Both the position numbers and the translations under genes were made by a program. From Symploca sp. SIO1C2 (GTDB lineage: Bacteria; Cyanobacteriota; Cyanobacteriia; Cyanobacteriales; Coleofasciculaceae), in assembly GCA_010672925.1 (NCBI GenBank), contig JAAHFP010000060.1, positions 1 to 32,562 of the forward strand: a stretch of DNA of 32,562 bases. The letters are read 5' to 3'. Shown here one piece after another: positions 1 through 11,300 of this stretch (position 1 is the first letter of the stretch; each line of letters starts with the position of its first letter). Under the pieces are notes generated by a model, which worked only from the letters and a program-made list of their open reading frames with translations, was not told the origin of the DNA and did no database searches.

Positions 1-2372
1 AAATGCCCACAAGCTGGTTTGGTTTCACCCCTTGGTCGTGCAAATAGTGAGCCAATTGATTAGCTTTGGCATTCAACTGGCTATAACTGAGGGATTGGTC
101 TTCAAAAACCACCGCCACATCATTGGGTGTTTTCTGAGCCTGGACTTCAAATAAATGATGGATGCATTGGTTTGTTGGATAGTCAGTGTGGGTTTGATTC
201 CATTCCACTAAGATCTGTTGTTGCTCTGGGGCACTCATCATCGGCAAGGAGCTAATCTGCTGTTGAGGATTAGCTACGATGGCGGACAACAGATTTTGGT
301 AATGACCCAGCATCCGCTCAATAGTAGCCGCCTCGAACAAATCCCGATTATAGGCACAGAAGCCCTTGAGCTCCTCTCCGTCGAGCCACAGATGTAATTC
401 GAGATCGAACCGAACCGTCATTTCTACCTCAGCCTCCTGGTAACAGTCCACCTCTAAATTAGGCAAGCTGAAACTGGGAACCATCGCTTCTTGCTGCTGG
501 AAGGCAAACAGAACTTGAAAGAGTGGATGGTGATTCAAAGACCGTTCTGGTTGCAACTCTTCAACTAATTTTTCAAAGGGCAGATCCTGATGGGCATAGG
601 CTTCTAAGGCGGTTTGACGCACTTGGCTCAAGACTTCGTTGAAACTGGGATTGCCACTTAGGTCGGAGTACATGACTAAGGAATTAACAAAGAACCCAAT
701 CAGACCTTCAATTTCATTACGGTTACGGTTGGCAATTGGTGAACCCACAGCAATTGCATCTTGACCGCTATAACGAGATAGTAATACTTTGAAGGCCGCC
801 AACAGAGTCATAAACAATGTCGCCCCTGCCTGTTGAGACAGATGTTTTAATTGAGCTGTTAGGGGAGCAGTAATGTTGAGTAAGTGACTAGCACCGTTAA
901 AAGACTCAATGGGAGGGCGTGGATGATCTGTGGGTAGTGACAGAGGGGACAAATCTTGAAGTTTTTCCTTCCAGTAGCTCAATTGGGTGTAGAGGGTTTC
1001 TCTTTCCAACCACTGGCGTTGCCAAGCCGCAAAATCGGCATACTGGATAGGAAGAGCTACCAGAGTGCTCGGTTGGTTGAGGAGCGCTGCTTGATAATTA
1101 GCAGAAAGTTCTTGAGCCAATACGGTCATTGACCAGCCATCGCAGGCAATATGATGCAACAGAATCGAGAGCATATGCTCCCTAGGACTCAGTTGAAATA
1201 ACTTGATACGAATGGGAGGGTCTTGTTCAAGATTGAACAGCTGTTGATTTTCCTGTTGCAGCAATTGCTCCAGTTGAACCCATCGTTCAGCAGGAGAGAA
1301 TCCACTTAAGTCCACCGTCGGTAGCTCAAGGATAAACGGCTGACCAATCACCTGTATCGGTGTCCCCTCAATTTCCACAAATGTTGTCCTGAGTACTTCG
1401 TGGCGGTTCACCAGTTGGTTGAGGCTTTGCTCAAGAGCCGATGACCGTAATTCTCCCCTCATTCTTAGGACAAGAGGCATATGGTACGCATTACCAGTCA
1501 AGCCCATCTTATCGAGGAACCACAGCCTCTGTTGTGCAAAAGATAACGGAGCAGGGTCAGTCTTATTTTCCCGAGGTTGCAAAGCAAGACCATCGGCAAC
1601 TGCTAAACCTTGAACACCCACCAAGGTTGGAATATCCGCAAGGGAGAGGGTCTCGGATTGCTCCAATTGAGCACACAATTGTTCTATCTGTACCATCCCG
1701 CCCAAAACCCGAGGCTCTTCTAATAACTTGGACGCTAACTGACCCAATGTTGGTACTTCAAACACCATCCTTACCGACCAGTTAACCCCAAATATCTGAT
1801 TGACTCGCGAGATCATTTGGGTTGCTTTGAGGGAATGCCCCCCTAGACCAAAAAAGTCATCATTCACCCCAATCGGTTTAATCTCGAGCAACTGTTGCCA
1901 CAGCCAGACTAAAATGCCCTCTACAGGATGCCGTGGGGCGAGATAAGTTTCTTCGTTTTGAAGTAAATAGGTTGGTTCTGGTAAAGCCTTTCGAGCAACT
2001 TTGCCACTGGGAGTCAAAGGTGGGGTCTCAAGGAGAACGAAAAAACTAGGCACCATATAAGCTGGCAAACGTTCCTGCAGATATTGCCGTAATACCTGTG
2101 TCTGTAGTGGTGCATTATCCTGAGACACAAAATAGGCAACCAGGCGTTTGTCTCCATCGGCAAATTCATGAACAGTTGTCACAGCTTGTTTCACCAATGG
2201 ATGCTGAGCTAAGACTGCTTCAATTTCTCCCAATTCAATGCGGAAACCACGAATTTTCACTTGATGGTCAATACGACCTAGGTATTCAATATTGCCATCA
2301 GGTAAGTAACGAGCTAAATCTCCTGTTTTGTAGAGGCGACCCTCGCCAAATGGATTGGCTATGAAGCGCTCT
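1..2372 (-). repeat. Duplicated NRPS module block, copy 2 (left)
   Basis: This stretch aligns with 3403-5774 at a constant offset of 3,402 bp (1,134 codons). Both ends (1 with 3403, 2361 with 5763) keep exactly that offset, so there is no net indel. It covers the A-domain C-terminal part, PCP, C domain and the N-terminal part of the next A domain. By eye the copies are almost identical except for about 820-1130, inside the C domain after HHIACDG, where they diverge strongly. The left limit is the window edge, so the unit may continue. Confidence 0.9.
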
Positions 2373-5300
2373 GCTGTTAACTCCGGTTTGTTCCAATACC
2401 CCTGTGCGATTGAGACCCCGCCAATATAAAGTTCCCCCGTTACACCTACTGGCACTAATTGCCCAGCTCGATCCAACAGATAAATCTGACTATTGTCAAT
2501 AGGCCGACCAATGGGAGGCAGCAGTGGCCAACTACTCATCTCACCGGTGAGGTTAAAGGCTGTCACCAGATGACTTTCTGAGGGTCCATACTGGTTTTGT
2601 AGGTGACACTCTGGCATTTGGCTCAACCAATTGGTGATGGCTGGAGTAATTTGTAGCTGCTCCCCACCAGTAATCAGCTCACGCAAAGTCTTGGGTGTAA
2701 TACCCATCTGGCTGGCACTTTCGGCTAATTGCTGTAGGGCAACACAGGGGAGAATTATACGTTCGATCTGAGCCTTAACCAATAGCTGTAACAATTCCTG
2801 TGGGTCACGCCGCACAGATTCAGGGCATAACACCAGTGTGCCCCCCCCACACCAAGTGGAAAATATTTCCTGGAAGGACACATCAAAACTGATGGGTGCA
2901 AATTGTAAAGTTGTCAGTCCATGCGGGTTAACGAAATTTTGCGTGGAATTTCCATTCTCCGCGTCTCCGCGTCCCCGCGTCTCCGCGTCTGCTAACTCAT
3001 TTTTTCGCTCACCCGGTTTATGCTTGATGGTGGTGATTTGGCATTGCCAGAGGATTAAATTGACCAAGGCCGCTTGTCCCATGGCCACCCCTTTTGGTTT
3101 GCCAGTAGACCCAGAGGTGTAGATGACATAAGCTAAATCCTTTGACTGGAGTTGAGATGGTGGGTTGTTTTGGCTCAATTCCCTCAGCTTTTGCCAATCT
3201 GTGTCTAGGCAAAATAGTGGGAGCTCTACTGACGATAGCTGGGGAGCAAGAGACTCTTGCGTTAAGAGCAGTAACACTTGAGCATCTTCAATCATATAAT
3301 CGAGACGTTCCTGGGGATAGCTCGGGTCGAGAGGAACGTAAGCTCCTCCTGCTTTGAGGATGCCTAATACCCCCACCACCATTTCCAGAGAACGCTCAAC
3401 GCAAATGCCCACAAGCTGGTTTGGTTTCACCCCTTGGTCGTGCAAATAGTGAGCCAATTGATTAGCTTTGGCATTCAACTGGCTATAACTGAGGGATTGG
3501 TCTTCAAAAACCACCGCCACATCATTGGGGTTTTTTTGAGCCTGAGCTTCAAACAGATGGTGGATGCATAAATCCTTGGGATAGTCAGTGTGGGTTTGAT
3601 TCCATTCCACTAAGATCTGCTGTTGCTCTGGGGCACTCATCATCGGCAAGGAGCTAATCTGCTGTTGAGGATTAGCTACGATGACGGACAACAGATTTTG
3701 GTAATGACCCAGCATCCGCTCAATAGTAGCCGCCTCGAACAAATCCCGATTATAGGCACAGAAGCCCTTGAGCTCCTCTCCGTCGAGCCACAGATGTAAT
3801 TCGAGATCAAATCGAACCGTCACTTCTACCTCAGCCTCCTGGTACCAGTCCACCTCTAAATTAGGCAAGCTGAAACTGGGAACCATTGCTTCTTGCTGCT
3901 GGAATGCAAACAGAACTTGAAAGAGTGGATGTTGATTCAAAGACCGTTCTGGTTGCAACTCTTCAACTAATTTTTCAAAGGGCAGATCCTGATGGGCATA
4001 GGCTTCTAAGGCGGTTTGGCGTACTCTGGTTAAAACCTCATTGAAACTGGGATTGCCACTTAGGTCGGAGTACATGACTAAGGAATTAACAAAGAACCCA
4101 ATCAGACCTTCTATTTCATTACGGTTGCGGTTGGCAATTGGTGAACCCACAGCAATTGCATCTTGACCGCTATAACGAAATAGTAATACTTTGAAGGCTG
4201 CCAACAAAGTCATAAACAATGTTGCTCCTGAGCCCTGAGACAGCTGCTGAATCTGACTGCTCAGGGAAGCTGAAAATTCTATAGCCTGTCTTGCTCCCTG
4301 GAAAGTTTCTATGGCGGGTCGTGGATGGTCAGTGGGCAGTTGCAAGGGAAGAAGACCCTGGAGTTTTTGCTTCCAATAGGTCAGTTGAATTTCAAGCTCT
4401 TCTGCCTGCAACCATTGCTTTTGCCACACTGCAAAGTCGGCATACTGCACGGGAAGCTCAGATAGAGTAGGGGGCTTTTCAAGCAAAGCCCCTTCATAGA
4501 GAGATGAAAGTTCCTTGACTAATACCGTCAAAGACCAGCCATCGCAAGCAATATGATGCAACAGAATCAAGAGCACATGTTCCCTCCGACTCAGTTGAAA
4601 TAGCTTAGTCCGAATGGGATAATCCTGTTCGAGATTGAACAGCTGTTGATTTTCCTGTTGCAGCAATTGCTCCAGTTGAACCCATTGTTCAGCAGGAGAG
4701 AATCTACTTAAGTCCACCGTCAGTAGCTCAAGGGTAAACGGCTCACCAATCACCTGTATCGGTGTCCCCTCAATTTCCACAAATGTTGTCCTGAGTACTT
4801 CGTGGCGGTTCACCAGTTGGTTGAGGCTTTGCTCAAGAGCCGATGGCCGTAATTCTCCCCTCATTCTTAGGACAAGGGGCATATGGTATGCATTACCAGT
4901 CAAGCCCATCTGCTCAAGAAACCACAGCCTCTGTTGAGCAAAAGATAAGGGAGGAGGGTCATTCTTATTTTCCCTAGGTTGCAAGGCAAGAACATCGGCA
5001 ACTGCTAAACCTCGAACACCCACCAAGGTTGGAATATCTGCCAGGGAGAGGGTCTCGGATTGCTCCAATTGAGCACAAAATTGTTCTATTTGTACCATCC
5101 CACCCAGAACATGAGGCTCTTCTAATAACTTGGACGCTAACTGACCCAATGTTGGCACTTCAAACACAATCTTGATCGACCAGTTGACCCCAAATATCTG
5201 ATTAACTCGCGAGATCATTTGTGTCGCTTTGAGGGAATGCCCCCCCAGTCCCAAAAAGTCATCATTCACCCCAATCGGTTCAATCTCGAGCAACTGTTGC

Positions 5301-8300
5301 CACAGCCAGACTAAAATACCCTCTACAGGATGTCGTGGGGCGATATAAGTTTCTTCGTTCTGAAGCGAGTAGGTTGGGTCTGGTAAAGCCTTTCGAGCAA
5401 CTTTGCCATTGGCGGTTAAGGGTAGAGCTTCAAGGGGGACGAAAAGACTAGGCAGCATATAAGCTGGCAGCCTTTCCTGTAGATATTGCCGTAATACCTG
5501 GGTTTGCAGTGGTACATTATCCTGAGACACAAAATAGGCAACGAGACGTTGGTCTCCATCGGCAAATTCATGAACAATGGTGATGGCTTGTTTAACCAAT
5601 GAATACTGAGTAAGAATCGCTTCGATTTCTCCCAATTCAATGCGGAAACCACGAATCTTAACCTGGTGGTCAATACGACCTAAGTATTCAATATTGCCAT
5701 CGGGTAAGTAGCGAGCTAAATCTCCTGTTTTGTAGAGACGACCCTCACCAAAAGGATTGGCCATGAAACGTTCTGCTGTCAACTCCGGTCGGTTCAAATA
5801 ACCTCTCGCAACTCCTGCTCCCCCTACGTAAAGTTCTCCTGGCACGCCAATGGGTACAGGTTGCTTTTCACGATCAAGCACATAGACTTGTAAGTCAGGG
5901 ATCGCAGTTCCAATTTTGCTGGTTGACTGATTTAAATCTGTTACTTGCAAAGGACAGTAGGTGACATGTACGGTCGTTTCTGTAATACCGTACATATTCA
6001 CTAATTGAGGATGATGAGTTCCATAGTGATCGCACCAGGGTTTTAAACTGGCTGGCTGGAGTGCCTCACCTCCAAAAATAATCCAACGTAATTTAAATGA
6101 ATGGGTCTTGTTTGAGGTGACCGCAAAGTTCATTAATTGCTGAAAGGCCGAGGGAGTTTGATTCAAAACAGTGACGTTTTCTTGAATCAATAAGTTATAA
6201 AACGCTTCAGGGGCGCGACTGACCCAGAATGGTACAATAATAAGGCGACCACCGTAGAGCAAAGCACCCCAGAGCTCCCAGACAGAAAAGTCAAAGGTGA
6301 AAGCATGAAATAGAGTCCACACATCCCGGCAATTGAATTGATACCAGGGCTCCGTAGCGGCAAATAAGCGTGTCACCTGACGGTGTTCGATCAATACTCC
6401 CTTAGGTGTACCAGTGGATCCAGATGTGTAGATTACATAAGCTAAATGCTGGTCTGTTGTATGGCAGGGCAAATTGTTGTAGGGCTGTTGAGAGATTACC
6501 TCCTGATCAACATCCAAATCTACCACCTGACGCTGCGGAGTCGAGAGCTTAGACTGGAATTGACCGCATGTGATCAAAATGGGGAGTTGTGTATCCTCCA
6601 AAATGAAATGCAATCGCGCTTCAGGATAACTGGGGTCAATAGGCACATAAGCTCCTCCTGCTTTGAGAATCCCTAACAATCCAACGAGCATCTCAAGCGA
6701 TCGCTCAACACAAATCCCGACTAAAACATCTGGCTCAACTCCTAGACGCCGCAAATGATGGGCAAGTTGATTAGCTCGTTCATTGAGTTCTCGATAACTA
6801 AGTTTCTGCTCTTCAAATACAACAGCGATTGCCTCAGGTGTTTGCTCAACCTGGGCTTCAAACAACTGGTGCAAAGTGAGAGGAGGTAGTTCCAAAGCTT
6901 CCCCTTGGCACTGCTGTAAGATTTGTTGACGCTCATGGTCGTTCAGCAGGGCAAGCTGACTCACTTTCTGATGTGGATCGGTGGCGATTGCTCCTAACAG
7001 AACCTCAAAATGGTGCAGCCAGCGTTGGATTGTTGAACCATCTAATATATCGAGGTTGTAGCTGCAATCGAGCAAAAACTCTCCTGCCACCTCAGTGACA
7101 TTGAGATGAATATCGTAAAGGGCAGGGATTTTTGGGGAAGGTAGTCGGATAATTTCCAATCCCTCTATGTCAGGCAAATCCCACGGTGCATCGAGATTGA
7201 ATGTGGTAGAGAGCAATACAGGACGGCTTAAATCTCGCTTCAATCCGAGCTGATCAATCAAATCAGCAAAAGGATAGTCTGGGTGGTCATAGGCATCCAA
7301 CAAGTTGCTGCGCACGGACTTAAGGTATTCAGCAAACGTTAGATCTGGATTGATTTCGCTCCGGATGGGTAATAAATGGGTACAATAGGCCACTAGGGAC
7401 TGGCTCCCCGCTAGAGAACGACCTGTTGTGGGAATGCCCACCACAATTTCCCGATCCCCGGACAATCGGGACAACAAAACTTTGTAAGCACCGAGCAAAG
7501 TCATCAGTAGGGTGCAACCCTGCTTGTTGCCAATCCGTTTGATTGCCTGAGCAAGGCTAGCTTTGATGGTGTAGCGTTGTTGCCCACTTTGATGGCTCAT
7601 CATCCCAGGGCGAGGGCGATCCGTCGGTAGGTTCAATATCGGCACCGACCCTGCAAACTGCTTTAGCCAGTACTGCTTTTGAGCAGACCATGCCTCAGTA
7701 TCTAGTTGCTGGGTCTGCCATGCAACATATTCACCAAACTGCATCGGCACTTGCAGCTTGTGAAGTTGATTTTGGCAATAGGCTGAGTAGAGGCTGCCCA
7801 TTTCCTTCACAATCACTCCGAGAGACCAACCGTCAATCAGGATATGATGGGTCTTAAACACCAGTTGGTGGCGCTGCTCTGCCAGTTTGAGTAGATATAT
7901 CTGGAACAAGGGAGCTTGGCTCAGCTCAAAGGGCTGACGGAAAGTTTCGTCAATCCAGGCGTTGAGCTTATGAGTCTGAGCCAGCCCTGTGAACGACGAG
8001 AAATCAATAATGGGCAGTTCTAGAGACACGGAAGGCAAGATCTCCTGCATCTGGCCATCAGGGAGAATCCGCGTGCGCAAGGCAGTATGACGCTCTATTA
8101 GTACTTGTAAAACCTGTTGCATCACATCGATTTGCAAGAGTCCGTGAACCTCTAGACAAGCACTGTCGATGTAGGCTAAAGCTGCGTTTTGCCCTAACTG
8201 CTCCAGTAACCAGAGCTGCTTTTGTGCCTGGGTTAGGGGGACTTCTATTTGTTGACTAGTAGCGCTTTGACTAGCAGCACCCTTGTCAAGCTCCTCATAG

Positions 8301-11300
8301 TACTGCCGCAGGGTATTGATATTCGACAAATTCTGAATAACGAGGTCATCCTCAATGCCAAAATCGATCAGACAGGCGATCTCATCGACACCAATTGCCA
8401 TCAACCGATCAACAATTACTTTACAGGATTGAGGAGTACCAATCAGAGCACTGTTTTCCACATAGCGATTGTAGCCCTTCTCCAGAATAAAAGCCCGATC
8501 ATCATCACTCATCTCGTCTAGGTCACTTGCTAGTCCCTGGTTCTTCAGCATGTTCTTGAACAGGTTCACAGATGCGGTCATATAGTCACACATCGGCTGG
8601 CGGGCTTGTTGTCGTGCCTGATCGAGATCTGACTCTGTTATAAAGGTATGGAGCAATACCGTCACCTTTCCATGATTTGAGGTGTAGCCCTGTTCTACAA
8701 GGGCTTGTCGGTAAATTTGGATGTTTTGAGCCAGGGTGTCTATGGACTGAGTCATCAAATTAGTCAAGACCCCAGCCCCCATACTTCCAGCCTGACGATA
8801 GGTATCAGGATTACTGACAATTGTCAACCATATGGGCAATTCTGTCTGCATTGGACGTGGGAAAATATTGACCTCTACTGGTTCGCCACGACCATTGGGC
8901 AGTTGAACAGCTTCTCCGCGCCACAGGCGTTGCACCACCTCAATATTTTGAAAAGTCAATTCGCGATGATTGCCAAAGGCTTCAGGAGCAAGCACAAAGT
9001 CGTTCACATGCCAGCCGGAAGCAAACGCAATGCCAACCCTCCCCTGAGAGAGGTTATCAACCACAGACCACTGTTCAGCAACCCTAACTGGGTGGTGTAG
9101 AGGCAGCACCACGCTACCTGCCCGCAGCTGAGTGTTTTGAGTGGCTTGGGCTAGTGCTGCGCACAGCAGTGCAGGATCGGGTGAAAAACCACCAAAGCGG
9201 TGGAAATGACGTTCGGGTAACCAGACTGCGGAAAAGTCATTTTGGTCAGCGAAGCAGACTCCTTCAAACAGAAGATGGTACTTATCAGAAGCGTACTCTG
9301 AATTGTAGTTACCAAAATAAAAGAGACTAAACTGAACTTGTCCTGCGGCAGTAAGATTGGCTAGATTCGGTTGATTTCCTGTCTGGTTAACAGGAGTGGT
9401 TGTAGATTTTTGCCAGAGCCCTGGTTTGGAACTTCCTTCTTTCGCCATAACTGGCACACTAGCGATCGCAGAAGGCTGGGAAGTTGAAGTTTGGGGGGGA
9501 ATGTCCCTGGTTGTCTGGGCTTTCAAGACTGGTTCAGTTTTTTTTTGAAAGAAACCCCCCGCCCGCATCTCCCAGATGGTTTCTTTAACTGACTGGATAA
9601 TAAATTCGAGATCCGCATCGCTATGGGCAGTGGAAATGAAACACTTGCGCCACTCCCAAACATAAACGCCTTTTTCTACCAAGTGAGCAAAGAACGGATC
9701 CAGGTTCAAGGTAAAAGTGAAGATAAAGAAGGAACTAAAATATTCCACTCCTATAGGCACTTCCTCTTCTTGGAAAAAGTTATTGAGGGTTGTTGCAAGG
9801 TTGGCGACCTTTTGGTTCAAGCTCTCTTGTAGAGACGAGCCTGCTTCCTTGAGATGTTGCAACACGGCATAAGCCGCAGCCATAGCCAGTGGGTGCATAC
9901 AAAAGGTGCCACCGAAGAAGGTTCGCTCTACTTGAGGAAAGGAATTATCCCCATAATTCCACATCCCACCATCGATATGGTCTAAGTACTGAGCTCGACC
10001 TGCGACAATACCAATAGGCATGCCACCCCCCACGACTTTGCCGTAGGTAACGATATCAGCCTGTACCCCAAATAGTGCCTGGATGCCTCCAGGGTGAGAT
10101 CTAAACCCCGTGATAATCTCATCTAAAACCAGCAGAGTTCCTACCTCCTGAGTCACCTGGCGTAACTGTTGTAAGAATTGGCGGGGTTGAAGCTTCGGTT
10201 TATTGCTCTGCACTGGCTCTACCAGCACTGCTGCCAGTTCATGCCCCTGGGTACGCAAAAAATCAATTGCGGTAGGGGAGTCATAGTCCAGCACCACCAC
10301 ATCCGCTGCTACCCCAGCGGGAATACCCGCACTCATACCTACACTGCGCCACCGACCCTTGCTTTCTTCACGACGGATCAAGCTACTGTCACCATGACCG
10401 TGGTAAGCCCCTGAAAAAATGGCAATCTTATCTCGTCCCGTTGCTGCTCTAGCTAAACGAATAGCAGTCATAACTGCCTCGGTGCCGGAGTTGGTAAAGC
10501 AAACCCGCTCTACACCGGTCAATTCACAAATCAGTTCGGCTACTGCTCCCACCAAATGATGACGAGGATGAAGTTGTAGACCTAAATCCATTTGCTGGTG
10601 TAGAGCTTCCATAATAAAGTCAGGTTGGTGACCAAATAGGAGTACTCCCTGACCCATAGTTAAGTCCACATACTTATTGCCGTCTACATCCCAAACGTAG
10701 GCTCCCTGAGAGCGATCAGCGACCAGGGGATAGAGCATTTCTTTTGTAGAAGGACGGAAACCAACGGAGGCTCGGCTATCTGCTAGGAGCGGTCGATAGG
10801 TTTGAACCTGCTGCTTAGAGGTTTTAGTGCGCTGGATGTAGCGATCGCTCAATGCCTTAAGATGAGCCTGCTGTTGCTCATTAAGCCCTCTAATTGGTGG
10901 TCTACGTAGTTCTGCAGGGGAGGTAACAGTTGGGGTAGCAGATTTTTTGGTTGGGGTTTGGTTTGCTGGTTGTGCTGAAACGGGAGAATGGTTAGCAGGT
11001 TGAGCGGATACTACTAGGCTGTTTTTGGCCTGAGAGTTCGATATCTTTCCGTTGCTCTGCCCGGGCTGAGTAGTTTGTGTTGCCACTCTAGCCTCTGGTG
11101 TCAATGGAGCAACATTGCTGGATGACTCATCACCAGAGTAGCCTAATGGCCTTCCTGTCATCTGCAATAAAGCTAACTGTTGAGACATTACCTCCAATTG
11201 CTTGTGCATTACCTGACTCAGAGGATTGTCAGAAGTTCCCTTGCTCGTTCCCTTCAAAGGTTGAAACCTCGAAACAGAGGATGCCTCCTGCCTAGTTTGG

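Noticed and set aside
1419-3357. Plus-strand frames across the NRPS modules
   Set aside because: They are opposite to well-supported C, PCP and A domains.
9538-9546. Run of nine T suggesting a frameshift in the NRPS
   Set aside because: The same frame carries aminotransferase before it and monooxygenase after it, so it is intact in this sequence.
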